Assembly: GCF_900112225.1 (NCBI RefSeq)
Contig: NZ_FOLD01000001.1
Span: 1-64,000 of the forward strand
Source: Massilia yuzhufengensis
GTDB lineage: Bacteria; Pseudomonadota; Gammaproteobacteria; Burkholderiales; Burkholderiaceae_D
Direction: 5' to 3'
DNA: 64,000 nt
Of the stretch, positions 49,152 through 58,126 are shown one piece after another. The notes beneath the pieces were generated by a model, which made no database searches, was not told the DNA's origin, and saw only the letters and a list, made by a program, of their open reading frames with translations. Positions within the stretch are counted from its first letter, which is position 1. Each line of letters begins with the position of its first letter. The position numbers were made by a program, and so were the translations under genes.

Positions 49152-50030
49152 TCAGGCGATGGCGTCGCGCACGCTGCCGTGCGACGAGGCCAGCAGCGCC
49201 TGCGCCTGGTCGACACTGGTTTGTTTGATCAAGGCCACGATCGCCGTCTTGACGTGGTAGCCGCACTGCTCCAGCACTGCCTGTGCGGCCGCTTCGTCGG
49301 CGCCGGACGCGAAGGCGGTCAGGCGGATGGCGCGCCGTACCAGCTTGGCGTTGGTGGCCCGGAAGTCTACCATCAGGTTGCCGTACACCTTGTTCAGGCG
49401 CACCATCAGCGCGCTCGAGAAGGTGTTCAGCGCGATCTTCTGCGAAGTGCCCGCCTTCAGGCGGGTCGAGCCTGAGATGACTTCCGATCCGGTGTCAAGC
49501 AGGATGCCGATCTCGGCCTCAGTCGCCACGGGCGCATCGGGGTTGTTCGAGAAGCCGATCGTCAGCGCGCCGGCTTCGCGCGCAGCGCGCAGCGCGCCCA
49601 GCACGTAGGGCGTGAAGCCCGATGCGGCCAGCAGCAGCACCACGTCGTCCGGGCCCACGTTCACGCTCTTCAGGTCCGCCGCGCCCTGCTCCAGGTCATC
49701 CTCGGCGCCTTCCACCGCGACGAACATCGCCTCCGCGCCGCCGGCCAGCAGCGCCACGGCGCGGCCATGCGGCCACGAGAAGGTGGGGTTCAGTTCCACG
49801 CTGTCGAGCACACCGAGGCGGCCCGAGGTGCCGGCGCCGGCGTAGATCAGGCGTCCGCCCGCTTCCATGCGCGGCAGCGCCGCGGTGACGGCGGCGGCGA
49901 TGCGCGGCGCGGCCGCGCGCACCGCTTCCACGGCGCGGGTCTGGTCGTCGACGAAGACGTTCACCAGTTCGGCGGTCGGGTACTGGTCGAGAGTGGCGTG
50001 GTCCTGGGCCGGGGTTTCGGTTTTCAGCAT
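49152..50030 (-). CDS. murQ: N-acetylmuramic acid 6-phosphate etherase
   Basis: A 292-residue SIS-domain enzyme that removes the lactyl ether from MurNAc-6-phosphate to give GlcNAc-6-phosphate and D-lactate. The motif 'YAGAGTSGRLGVLDSVEL' (residues 63-80) is present, and Glu79 and Glu110 match the essential glutamates of E. coli MurQ (83 and 114). It is the first structural gene downstream of gntR, 112 bp later. The ATG at 50028-50030 was chosen because the protein then starts like the family; its ribosome-binding site is weak. Confidence 0.95.
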   Translation of the reverse strand: MLKTETPAQDHATLDQYPTAELVNVFVDDQTRAVEAVRAAAPRIAAAVTAALPRMEAGGRLIYAGAGTSGRLGVLDSVELNPTFSWPHGRAVALLAGGAEAMFVAVEGAEDDLEQGAADLKSVNVGPDDVVLLLAASGFTPYVLGALRAAREAGALTIGFSNNPDAPVATEAEIGILLDTGSEVISGSTRLKAGTSQKIALNTFSSALMVRLNKVYGNLMVDFRATNAKLVRRAIRLTAFASGADEAAAQAVLEQCGYHVKTAIVALIKQTSVDQAQALLASSHGSVRDAIA

Positions 50031-50062
50031 GGCCTTGTCTTTTCGGTGCGGAGTGATCGATA

Positions 50063-50080
50063 AAACCAGTGTAATACCAA
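50063..50080 (-). promoter_or_regulatory. candidate GntR operator upstream of murQ
   Basis: On the minus strand the sequence reads TTGGTATTACACTGGTTT, two TGGT half-sites in the same orientation, 33 bases upstream of the murQ start. A very similar tract stands upstream of gntR itself. The pairing suggests one regulator acting on both. Confidence 0.5.
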
Positions 50081-50142
50081 TTGTCCTGCCCGGCCCATGA
50101 AAGCTGGGGCCGTCATCATGCCGAAAAGTTATGCAGGCCAGG

Positions 50143-50889
50143 TCATGCCGGCCGCCGCAGTTCGGCAACGAAGTCGTAATGGTCGCTCAGGCAGTAGGAA
50201 TGGGTCAGTTCCACCGGTTCGCCCGATTCCAGGTAGCCCACGCGGGTGATGAACAGCACCGCGCGGCCTTCCGGCACCGCCAGGCGCGCCGCCAGTTCGG
50301 CGGACGCATTCATGGCGCGCAGGTGCTGCAGCGCGCGCACCGGCATGTGCCCGGTCCTGGCCAGGTGGGCATAGAGCGAGCCGCCGACGTTCTCGGGCCG
50401 CGGCAGCACGGCGGCCGGGATCACGCTCACTTCATAGGCCATCACCACGTCGTCGGCCAGGCGCAGGCGCTCCAGGCGCGCCACCCGCGTGCTGGGCGAC
50501 AGGCCCAGCGAGAGCTGTTCGTCGGCGTCGGCCTGCATGACTTCGCGCCGCAGCCAGTGGCTGCTGGGCGTGTAGCCGCGCTGCTGGAGCTGCTCGGAAA
50601 AGCTCGACAGGTCCGACAGCGGCTGCTCGATGCGCGGCGCGATGTAGTTGCCGGAGCCGCGCTTGCGCACTACCAGGCCCTGCTCCACCAGCTGGTCGAT
50701 CGCCTTGCGCGCGGTGACGCGCGAGACTTCCAGCTGGTCGGATAGGGTGCGTTCGGAGGGCAGGGCCTGGTCGGCCTGGTAGCGGCCTTCGCGCACGTCG
50801 AGCGCGAGTTTGCGCGCCAGCTGCATGTACAGCGGCGAGTTGTCGTTCAGGTCGACCTGGAAGGCAGGGCTGGTGGTGTTCATCGGCAT
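50143..50889 (-). CDS. GntR-family regulator with UTRA domain (NagR/DasR-like)
   Basis: A 248-residue regulator: N-terminal GntR winged helix with 'ALPSERTLSDQLEVSRVTARKAIDQLVEQGLV' (residues about 41-72) and a C-terminal UTRA domain ending 'YCLSDHYDFVAELRRP'. UTRA regulators of the NagR/DasR/PhnF class bind sugar phosphates such as GlcN-6-P or GlcNAc-6-P. Those are the products of the murQ pathway next door, so it probably represses the murQ operon until murein sugars accumulate. A second ATG two codons later is an equally good start. Confidence 0.9.
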   Translation of the reverse strand: MPMNTTSPAFQVDLNDNSPLYMQLARKLALDVREGRYQADQALPSERTLSDQLEVSRVTARKAIDQLVEQGLVVRKRGSGNYIAPRIEQPLSDLSSFSEQLQQRGYTPSSHWLRREVMQADADEQLSLGLSPSTRVARLERLRLADDVVMAYEVSVIPAAVLPRPENVGGSLYAHLARTGHMPVRALQHLRAMNASAELAARLAVPEGRAVLFITRVGYLESGEPVELTHSYCLSDHYDFVAELRRPA

Positions 50890-50986
50890 GGTCAGGGTGT
50901 GGCGCAAAGTGTAATGGCAACACTCGTCCCTGACACAGTGCACCGCATGAAAAAGCTTTGTATATGCATTCGCTTTCCTTATAAGC

Positions 50987-51003
50987 ATACCACTTGATAC
51001 CAA
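50987..51003 (-). promoter_or_regulatory. candidate GntR operator upstream of gntR
   Basis: On the minus strand it reads TTGGTATCAAGTGGTAT: two TGGTAT half-sites in direct orientation, ten to eleven bases apart, about 100 bases before the gntR start. It shares TTGGTAT plus a second TGGT with the tract at 50063-50080. It also lies between gntR and the divergent serine hydrolase gene. Confidence 0.55.
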
Positions 51004-51125
51004 TATAAAACGGTTATGCCAAGGCGACGGCTATTCATTTGGCAAGCCTTCCTGTCACTCCGTATGCTCATCCGACGCATTAAGCGATACACAACAACAA
51101 GCCATGGCGGCGAGAAGGAGACCGG

Positions 51126-52481
51126 ATGAACGAGCGCAGGCGAAGTTTGCTGGGCATGGCCCTGCTGGGCGCGGTCGAGCCGCTGTTCGCTGCGCCCGCG
51201 TCAAGCGGCGGCGCAGCTGCGCTGTCTCTCGGTGCGCTCGACGCCGAACTCGCCGGCATCGTCAACGATCCGGCGATGCAGCTGGCCAGCCTGTCGGTGG
51301 TGGCGATCCGCGCCGGGCAGCCGGTGTACGAGCAGGCCTTCGGCCGACGTTTCATCGGCGCCAATGGCCTGCCAGACCAGCCGGCCACGCCCGCCACCCT
51401 GTTCCGCATCGCCTCGATCTCCAAGATGATGACCACACTGGGACTGATGCGTCTAGTAGAGGCGGGCCGCATCGACCTGGACGCCGACGTCTCGCGCTAC
51501 CTCGGCTTCAGCCTGCGCAACCCGCACTTCCCCCAACGCGCGATCACGCTGCGCACCCTGCTCACCCACACCTCGTCGCTGCGCGACGAAGGCGGCTATT
51601 CGTGGCCGCTGGCCACCGCGCTGAAAGACGTGCTGGCGCCGGGCGCGCCGCTGTATGGCGAAGGAACAATGTGGGCGCAGCGCGCCGGCCCGGGCGAGTA
51701 CTTCACCTACTGTAACCTCGGCTGGGGCGTGATCGGCACCGTGATGGAAGCCGTCACGGGCGAACGCTTCGACCTCCTGATGCAGCGCCTGCTGCTGCAG
51801 CCGCTCGGTGTCAATGCCGGCTACAACCCGTCCGCCCTGCCACCGGCGGCGCTCGGCAACCTGGCCACGCTCTACCGCAAGCGCACGACCGACACCGAGA
51901 TCTGGAATGCGCAGGGGCCGTGGATCCCGCAGGTGGACGACTACTCGGTGAAGCCGCCGGCGCCGCCGGCCGGGATCGCGTCTTACGTCCCGGGCGCCAA
52001 TGCGACGCCCTTCAGCCCCACCGGCGGCCTGCGCATCTCAGCGCGCGACATGGGCGTGGTGATGCGCATGCTGATGAACGGCGGCGTGCACGGCGGCCAG
52101 CGCCTGCTCCAGCGCGCCACGCTGGAGCGCATGTTTGCGCGCCAGTGGACCCACGACGGCATTGGCGCCAATGGCGATTCGCTGGGCGGCTTCTTCAATG
52201 CCTGGGGCCTGGGCAACGCCCATTTCCCGGACCGGCCGGGCATGGCCTTGGTCGAGGGCGGCGGCTTCGACGCGGTCGGCCACCTGGGCGACGCCTATGG
52301 CCTGCGCTCGGTGTTCGCGGCCGACCTGGCGCGCGGCAATGGCGTGATCGTGCTGGCCGGCGGCAGTTCGGCCGACCCGGAAATCAACAAGGGCCGCTAC
52401 TCGGCGCTGGCGCGCTATGAGGAACGCATCCTGACTGCGCTGTACCGCCATGCCATCGTCGGCCAACGGCCAGCAACATGA
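51126..52481 (+). CDS. class C beta-lactamase/penicillin-binding-like serine hydrolase
   Basis: A 451-residue exported protein of the beta-lactamase fold (Pfam Beta-lactamase). It has the N-terminal Arg-Arg signal (ERRRSLLGMALLGAV), Ser97-Ile-Ser-Lys100, the Tyr195-Cys-Asn197 motif and, in place of KTG, 'His-Leu-Gly' (VGHLGDAYG). The HxG variant is usual in esterases and DD- or D-aminopeptidases of this group and unlike true AmpC, so it is more likely a peptidase or esterase than a resistance enzyme. It is divergent from gntR; a murein-peptide or D-Ala ester substrate is plausible. Confidence 0.88.
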   Translation: MNERRRSLLGMALLGAVEPLFAAPASSGGAAALSLGALDAELAGIVNDPAMQLASLSVVAIRAGQPVYEQAFGRRFIGANGLPDQPATPATLFRIASISKMMTTLGLMRLVEAGRIDLDADVSRYLGFSLRNPHFPQRAITLRTLLTHTSSLRDEGGYSWPLATALKDVLAPGAPLYGEGTMWAQRAGPGEYFTYCNLGWGVIGTVMEAVTGERFDLLMQRLLLQPLGVNAGYNPSALPPAALGNLATLYRKRTTDTEIWNAQGPWIPQVDDYSVKPPAPPAGIASYVPGANATPFSPTGGLRISARDMGVVMRMLMNGGVHGGQRLLQRATLERMFARQWTHDGIGANGDSLGGFFNAWGLGNAHFPDRPGMALVEGGGFDAVGHLGDAYGLRSVFAADLARGNGVIVLAGGSSADPEINKGRYSALARYEERILTALYRHAIVGQRPAT

Positions 52482-52588
52482 TCCAAACCTCTACATATAT
52501 CCCGGTTATGAGGCTAGATGCGACTTTCATTGGCTGTCCTGTGGGCCAAGCCCTAAGCTCCACCCAACACTAAAAAGAAGAGTTTAGA

Positions 52589-53836
52589 ATGCAGCAAATC
52601 ATCGTCATCGGCGGCGGCGTGGTCGGCTTGACGTCGGCCTGGTGGCTGGCGGAAGCCGGCTACCGCGTCACCGTCCTCGAACGCGCGCCCGAAGTGGGCA
52701 GCGGATCCAGCTATGGCAACGGCGGGCAGCTCAGCTACCGCTACGTCTCGCCCTTGGCCGACGAGGGCGTGCCGCTGAAAGCCCTGCAATGGATGTTCCA
52801 GGACACCGGCCCGCTGCACTTCCGCCCGGAAGCCGACCTGCGCCAGTACCGCTGGCTGGCCAGCTTCCTGGCGCACTGTCGCGCCGACGTCAACCGCAAG
52901 ACTACGGCCAAACTGCTGGAACTGGGCGAACTGTCGCGCCAGGGCATGAAGCAGCTCGAAGTGACGGTGCCGCTGGACGCCTTCGACTGGCGCGACGCCG
53001 GCAAGCTGGTGGTCTACCGTTCGCGCGACGTGTTCGAAAAAGCGGCTGGCAAGCAGGGCGCCGGCGAAATCTGGAGCCCCGCCGACTGCGCCGCGCGCGA
53101 ACCATCGCTGGCCGCGGCCGAACCGCTGCTGGCCGGCGGTATCTATAACAGCGGCGAAGCGGTGGCCGACTGCCACGCCTTCTGCCTGGTGCTGGCCGAC
53201 CGCCTGCGCGCCCACCCGCAGTTCCAGGGCTTCGTCCATGGCGAAGCGCGGCGCCTGTTGGCCGACCAGGGCCGCATCACCGGCATCGAAGTAGCGAACG
53301 GCCTTGACGTCCGCGTGCTCGCTGCCGACAGCTATGTGCTGGCGGCCGGCATCCAGAGCCGCACGCTGGCCGATACGGTGGGCGTGAGCCTGCCGCTCTA
53401 CCCGCTCAAGGGCTACAGCCTGACTGCGCCGATCCGCGCCGACGACGTGGCGCCGGAAATCAGCGTCACCGACTTCGAGCGCAAGGTGCTGTACGCGCGC
53501 ATCGGCAACAAGCTGCGCGTGGCGGCCATGGTCGACATGGTCGGCGAAGACCTGAGCCTGAACCCGAAACGGGTCGACGGCCTGACCCGCCAGGTGCGCG
53601 AAACCATGCCGCGCGCCGCCGATTATTCGAAGCTGTCGGTCTGGGCCGGCCTGCGCCCCGCCACTCCAAGCAGCGCCCCGATCATCGGCGCCACCCGCTA
53701 CGGCAACCTGTGGCTGAACGTGGGCCATGGGCCGCTGGGGTTTACGTTTGCCTGCGGCAGCGCCAGTTTGCTGGCGGGGGCGATGCAGGGGGAGGCGCCG
53801 CCTTTCCCACTGGACGGGCTGAGCCTGCGCGCCTGA
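52589..53836 (+). CDS. dadA: D-amino acid dehydrogenase (DadA-like FAD oxidoreductase)
   Basis: A 415-residue flavoprotein of the DAO family. The FAD motif 'VIGGGVVGLTSAWWLAEAG' begins at residue 6, and the DadA-type block 'SYGNGGQLSYRYVSPLA' follows at about 41-57. The C-terminal part has 'WAGLRPATPSSAPIIGATRY' and 'LWLNVGHGPLGFTFACGSA', which close the FAD site. DadA oxidises D-Ala and other D-amino acids to keto acids and feeds the electron transport chain. It lies close to the dipeptidase and carboxypeptidases that release D-Ala. No dadX racemase is adjacent. Confidence 0.9.
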   Translation: MQQIIVIGGGVVGLTSAWWLAEAGYRVTVLERAPEVGSGSSYGNGGQLSYRYVSPLADEGVPLKALQWMFQDTGPLHFRPEADLRQYRWLASFLAHCRADVNRKTTAKLLELGELSRQGMKQLEVTVPLDAFDWRDAGKLVVYRSRDVFEKAAGKQGAGEIWSPADCAAREPSLAAAEPLLAGGIYNSGEAVADCHAFCLVLADRLRAHPQFQGFVHGEARRLLADQGRITGIEVANGLDVRVLAADSYVLAAGIQSRTLADTVGVSLPLYPLKGYSLTAPIRADDVAPEISVTDFERKVLYARIGNKLRVAAMVDMVGEDLSLNPKRVDGLTRQVRETMPRAADYSKLSVWAGLRPATPSSAPIIGATRYGNLWLNVGHGPLGFTFACGSASLLAGAMQGEAPPFPLDGLSLRA

Positions 53837-53876
53837 GCGCCGTCCCCGCCGCCTGAAATGGCGGATAATGGCGGCC

Positions 53877-54323
53877 ATGTCCAAAACGACCACACCCGAG
53901 ACCTGCCCCTGCGGCGGGCCGTCGCTGGCCGCCTGCTGCGGACCGTTCATCGAAGGAAGCGCCCTGCCGCCCACGGCCGAAGCGCTGATGCGCTCGCGCT
54001 ACACCGCCTACAGCCAGAAAAACGAGCCCTATCTGCTTGCCACCTGGCACCCCAGCACCCGGCCGGCCGAGCCCATCATCGATGAGAAAGAAGCCATCCG
54101 CTGGCTGGGACTTGAGGTAAAATCTGCTTTACGTTTACGTCAACGTAAAGTAAATTTGCCGGACGATCCAGACAGCGATACGGTCGAATTCGTCGCCCGC
54201 TTCAAGACGGGGGGACGCGCGCACCGCCTGCACGAAGTGAGCCGTTTCCTGCGCGAGCCCGACCCCGCGACCGGGGCGCCGCGCTGGTATTACCTGGACG
54301 GCAGTTTCCCGAATAAAGAATAG
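53877..54323 (+). CDS. YchJ-family (UPF0225) SEC-C-motif protein
   Basis: A 148-residue protein of the YchJ/UPF0225 family. The N-terminal metal-binding cysteine motif Cys-Pro-Cys-Gly-X6-Cys-Cys (CPCGGPSLAACCG) is followed by 'PTAEALMRSRYTAYSQ', the family's second signature. Function is not known. An ATG three codons upstream is possible. Its 3' half contains the palindrome thought to control the liuB operon, so its codons there (Leu-Arg-Leu-Arg-Gln-Arg-Lys) are dictated in part by an operator. Confidence 0.9.
   Translation: MSKTTTPETCPCGGPSLAACCGPFIEGSALPPTAEALMRSRYTAYSQKNEPYLLATWHPSTRPAEPIIDEKEAIRWLGLEVKSALRLRQRKVNLPDDPDSDTVEFVARFKTGGRAHRLHEVSRFLREPDPATGAPRWYYLDGSFPNKE
54127..54150. promoter_or_regulatory. 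LiuR-like operator of the liuB-bio operon, inside the YchJ-family gene
   Basis: A 24-base palindrome with arms CTTTACGTT and AACGTAAAG around a central ACGT, the best of the three sites in symmetry. It is about 200 bp upstream of liuB. A TTTACG (54128-54133) and a TAAATT (54151-54156) with a 17-bp spacer could form the promoter it controls. Confidence 0.78.
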
Positions 54324-54347
54324 AACAGCAGAGACAGAGGACGGCAC

Positions 54348-55955
54348 ATGCCCCAGATCGAGAGCAAACTCAACCCGCGCAGCGACGACTTCAAGGCCAA
54401 TGCCGCAGCCATGCAGCTGGTGGTGGACGACCTGCGCGCCAAGGTGGCAAAGAATGCCCAGGGCGGCGGCGAGGCGGCATCCGCCAAGCACGTCGCACGC
54501 GGCAAGCTGCTGCCGCGCGACCGCGTGCAAATGCTGCTCGACCCGGGCACGCCCTTCCTCGAATTCTCCCAGCTGGCCGCCTACGACATGTACGACGGCG
54601 CTGCTCCAGCCGCGGGCATCATCACCGGCATCGGAAGGGTCAGCGGCCAGGAATGCGTGATCGTCTGTAACGACGCTACCGTCAAGGGCGGCACCTACTA
54701 CCCGATGACGGTCAAGAAGCACCTGCGCGCCCAGGAGATCGCCGAGCAGAATAATCTGCCCTGCATCTACCTGGTCGATTCGGGCGGCGCCAACCTGCCG
54801 AATCAGGACGACGTCTTCCCGGACCGCGACCACTTCGGCCGCATCTTCTATAACCAGGCCAACCTGTCCGCCAAGGGCATCCCGCAGATCGCCGTCGTGA
54901 TGGGTTCCTGCACTGCCGGCGGCGCCTACGTGCCGGCCATGAGCGACGAATCCATCATCGTCAAGGACCAGGGCACCATCTTCCTGGGCGGCCCGCCTCT
55001 GGTAAAGGCGGCCACCGGCGAAGTGGTGACGGCCGAAGACCTGGGCGGCGGCGACGTCCACACCCGCCTGTCGGGCGTGGTCGACCACCTGGCGCAAAAC
55101 GACCTGCACGCGCTGTCGCTGGCGCGCACCATCGTGTCGAACCTGAACCGCGTCAAACCTGTGCAGGGCGCGTTGCGCGAAAGCCGCGAGCCGAAGCACG
55201 CACCGCAAGAACTGTATGGCGTCATTCCCGTCGACACCCGCAAGCCCTTCGATGTGCGCGAAGTGATCGCGCGCGTGGTCGACGGCAGTGAGTTCGACGA
55301 GTTCAAGGCGCGCTATGGCACCACGCTGGTGTGCGGCTTCGCCCATATCTACGGCATGAAGGTCGGCATCATCGCCAACAACGGCATCCTGTTCTCGGAG
55401 TCGGCGCTCAAGGGCACCCACTTCATCGAATTGTGCTGCCAGCGCAAGATCCCGCTGGTGTTCCTGCAAAATATCACCGGCTTCATGGTCGGCCGCAAGT
55501 ACGAAAACGAAGGCATCGCCCGCAACGGCGCCAAGATGGTCACCGCCGTCGCCACCGCCTCGGTGCCGAAGTTCACCGTCATCATCGGCGGCTCGTTTGG
55601 CGCCGGTAACTACGGCATGTGCGGACGCGCTTTCTCGCCGCGCTTCCTGTGGATGTGGCCGAACGCGCGCATTTCCGTCATGGGCGGCGACCAGGCGGCG
55701 TCGGTGCTGGCGACCGTCAAGCGCGACGGCATCGAGGGCAAGGGCGGGCAGTGGTCGGCGGACGAAGAAGCCGCCTTCAAGCAGCCGATCAAGGAGCAGT
55801 ACGAGCACCAGGGCCACCCGTATTATGCGAGCGCGCGGCTGTGGGACGACGGCGTGATCGACCCGGCCGATACCCGCACCGTGCTGGGCCTGGGACTGTC
55901 GGCCGCGCTGAATGCGCCGATCGAAGACACGAAGTTCGGCGTCTTCCGGATGTAA
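54348..55955 (+). CDS. liuB: methylcrotonyl-CoA carboxylase, carboxyltransferase (beta) subunit
   Basis: A 535-residue carboxyltransferase that moves CO2 from carboxybiotin on LiuD to 3-methylcrotonyl-CoA in leucine degradation. The first domain has '[29 protein letters not shown]' and '[24 protein letters not shown]', a stretch specific for MCC as opposed to propionyl-CoA carboxylase. The second domain contains '[34 protein letters not shown]', the carboxybiotin-binding region. AGAGGA precedes the ATG. It is the first gene of the long liu-bio operon. Confidence 0.95.
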   Translation: MPQIESKLNPRSDDFKANAAAMQLVVDDLRAKVAKNAQGGGEAASAKHVARGKLLPRDRVQMLLDPGTPFLEFSQLAAYDMYDGAAPAAGIITGIGRVSGQECVIVCNDATVKGGTYYPMTVKKHLRAQEIAEQNNLPCIYLVDSGGANLPNQDDVFPDRDHFGRIFYNQANLSAKGIPQIAVVMGSCTAGGAYVPAMSDESIIVKDQGTIFLGGPPLVKAATGEVVTAEDLGGGDVHTRLSGVVDHLAQNDLHALSLARTIVSNLNRVKPVQGALRESREPKHAPQELYGVIPVDTRKPFDVREVIARVVDGSEFDEFKARYGTTLVCGFAHIYGMKVGIIANNGILFSESALKGTHFIELCCQRKIPLVFLQNITGFMVGRKYENEGIARNGAKMVTAVATASVPKFTVIIGGSFGAGNYGMCGRAFSPRFLWMWPNARISVMGGDQAASVLATVKRDGIEGKGGQWSADEEAAFKQPIKEQYEHQGHPYYASARLWDDGVIDPADTRTVLGLGLSAALNAPIEDTKFGVFRM

Positions 55956-55970
55956 AGGGAGCTTGACAAA

Positions 55971-56756
55971 ATGGACTACCAGACCCTCACCATCGCCATC
56001 GACGACAAGGTGGCCTCCGTCACCCTGAACCGCCCGGAACTGCGCAACGCCTTCAACGAGCACGCGATCGCCGAGCTGGCGCTGGCCTTCGACGAGCTGG
56101 GACGCATTGACGCCGTGCGCGCCATCGTGCTGGCCGCGAACGGCCCGGCCTTCTGCGCCGGCGCCGACCTGAACTGGATGAAGAAGATGGCCGGCTACTC
56201 GCACAGCGAGAACCAGGACGACGCCATGCGCCTGGCCGACATGCTGCGCACCATCTACCTGTGCCCGAAGCCCACCGTGGCCAAGGTGCAGGGCGACTGC
56301 TACGCCGGCGGCATGGGCCTGGTGGCGGCCTGCGACATCGTGGTGGCCAGCGATGTTGCGAACTTTTGCCTGTCGGAGGTCAAGCTCGGCCTGATCCCGG
56401 CCACCATCTCGCCCTACGTCATCAAGGCGATGGGCGAGCAGGCGGCGCGCCGCTACTTTATTACCGCCGAGCGCTTCGATGCCCAGGAGGCCCGCCGCAT
56501 CGGCTTGGCCCATGAAGTGGTGGCGCCCGAGGCACTGGACGCGACCGTCGCCGGCATCGTGAAGTCGCTGGTGACCAACAGCCCGAACGCCGTGTGCCAG
56601 GCCAAGAAGCTGGTGCGCGAGGTCGTGGGCCAGCCGGTGAACGATGCGCTGCTGGGCGACACCGCCGGCCGCATCGCGGAAATCCGCGCCTCCATGGAAG
56701 GCCGCGAAGGCGTCGCCTCCTTCCTCGAGAAGCGCAAGCCGACCTGGCTGAACTGA
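55971..56756 (+). CDS. liuC: methylglutaconyl-CoA hydratase (enoyl-CoA hydratase family)
   Basis: A 261-residue crotonase-fold protein that hydrates 3-methylglutaconyl-CoA to HMG-CoA. The first oxyanion motif 'FCAGADLNWMKKMAGYS' is at residues about 61-77 and the second, 'QGDCYAGGMGLVAACDIV', near 104-121. The 'LNWMKKMA' sequence is typical of LiuC/AUH-type enzymes. It follows liuB after 15 bp with an AGGGAG site. Length is standard. Confidence 0.93.
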   Translation: MDYQTLTIAIDDKVASVTLNRPELRNAFNEHAIAELALAFDELGRIDAVRAIVLAANGPAFCAGADLNWMKKMAGYSHSENQDDAMRLADMLRTIYLCPKPTVAKVQGDCYAGGMGLVAACDIVVASDVANFCLSEVKLGLIPATISPYVIKAMGEQAARRYFITAERFDAQEARRIGLAHEVVAPEALDATVAGIVKSLVTNSPNAVCQAKKLVREVVGQPVNDALLGDTAGRIAEIRASMEGREGVASFLEKRKPTWLN

Positions 56757-56784
56757 ATACCCTATTGAAAAGCCTGGAAACACC

Positions 56785-58125
56785 GTGAAGCCGCATACCT
56801 CTTCCGACTGGATCGCACGCAGCCTGCGCAGCGTATGGCACCCCTGCACCCAGATGCAGCACCACGAAGAGGTGCCGCTGATCGCGGTCAGCCACGGCAA
56901 GGGTCCCTGGCTGTACGACCACGAAGGGCGGCGCTACCTGGACGGCATCAGCTCCTGGTGGGTCAACCTGTTCGGCCACGCCAACCCGCGCATCAACCGG
57001 GCATTAAAAGACCAGCTGGACAAGCTGGAACACGCGATGCTGGCCGGCTTCACCCACGAACCGGTGGTCGAGCTGTCCGAGAAACTGGCCGCCCTCACCG
57101 GCCACAACCTCGGTCACGCCTTCTATGCGTCGGACGGCGCCTCGGCGGTCGAGATCGCGATGAAGATGAGCTACCACGCCTGGCGCAACGCCGGCTTCCC
57201 GGGCAAGCATGAATTCGTCTGCCTGCAGGGCAGCTACCACGGCGAAACCATGGGTGCGCTGGCCGTCACCGACGTGCCGCTGTTCAAGGATGCCTACGGC
57301 CCGCTGCTGCGCGCGGCCCACGTGGTGCCGGCGCCCGATTCGCGCAATGCCGGCGAAGGCGAAACCGCGCAGGACGTGGCCCGGCGCGCGATCGGCGCGG
57401 TGCGCACCCTGTTCGAGGAACGCGGCGACAACATCGCCGCCATCATCGTCGAGCCGCTGGTGCAGTGCGCCACCGGCATGGCCATGTACGAGCCGCTCTA
57501 CCTGGAACTGCTGCGCGAGCTGTGCGACCAGCACCGCGTGCACCTGATCGCCGACGAGATCGCGGTGGGCTGCGGGCGCACCGGCACCTTCTTCGCCTGC
57601 GAGCAGGCCGCCATCTGGCCGGACTTCCTGTGCCTGTCCAAGGGCATCAGCGGCGGCTACCTGCCGCTGTCGCTGGTGCTCACCAGCGACGAGATCTACC
57701 AGGCCTTCTACAGCCAGGACATCACGCGCGGCTTCCTGCATTCGCACTCCTATACCGGCAACCCGCTGGCCTGCCGCGCGGCCCTGGCCACGCTGCAGAT
57801 CTTCGAAGACGACGACGTGTTGAACCGCAACCGCGAGCTGGCCACCAAGCTCACCGTGGCGCTGGCGCCGCTGGCCGAGCACGACCGCGCCCGCCACTTC
57901 CGCCAGCGCGGCATGATCTTCGCGTTCGATGCGATCGAAAACGACCCGGACCGCGCATCGACCTTCTCGCGCCGCTTCTTCAGCACCGCGGTGGAAAACG
58001 AACTGCTGCTGCGCCCCATCGGCCGCACGGTCTACCTGATGCCGCCCTACATCCTGGACGACGAAGAAGCCACCGGCCTGGCCGAGCGCACGCTGAAGGT
58101 GTTCGAATCCGTGATCGCGCCCTGA
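56785..58125 (+). CDS. bioA: adenosylmethionine-8-amino-7-oxononanoate aminotransferase
   Basis: A 446-residue PLP aminotransferase that makes 7,8-diaminopelargonate with S-adenosylmethionine as amino donor, the antepenultimate step of biotin synthesis. BioA signature residues are visible: 'HPCTQM', '[18 protein letters not shown]' and the PLP lysine Lys286 in '[15 protein letters not shown]'. It starts at GTG, 28 bp after liuC, with GGAAA upstream. It is the first of four bio genes inserted between liuC and liuD. Confidence 0.95.
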   Translation: MKPHTSSDWIARSLRSVWHPCTQMQHHEEVPLIAVSHGKGPWLYDHEGRRYLDGISSWWVNLFGHANPRINRALKDQLDKLEHAMLAGFTHEPVVELSEKLAALTGHNLGHAFYASDGASAVEIAMKMSYHAWRNAGFPGKHEFVCLQGSYHGETMGALAVTDVPLFKDAYGPLLRAAHVVPAPDSRNAGEGETAQDVARRAIGAVRTLFEERGDNIAAIIVEPLVQCATGMAMYEPLYLELLRELCDQHRVHLIADEIAVGCGRTGTFFACEQAAIWPDFLCLSKGISGGYLPLSLVLTSDEIYQAFYSQDITRGFLHSHSYTGNPLACRAALATLQIFEDDDVLNRNRELATKLTVALAPLAEHDRARHFRQRGMIFAFDAIENDPDRASTFSRRFFSTAVENELLLRPIGRTVYLMPPYILDDEEATGLAERTLKVFESVIAP

Positions 58126-58126
58126 C

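Noticed and set aside
51126-52481. Calling the serine hydrolase a beta-lactamase resistance gene
   Set aside because: The third active-site motif is His-Leu-Gly and not Lys-Thr-Gly, and no ampR-type regulator is adjacent.
54135-56900. A 921-codon open frame on the minus strand
   Set aside because: Antisense to liuB and liuC; composition is that of a shadow frame.
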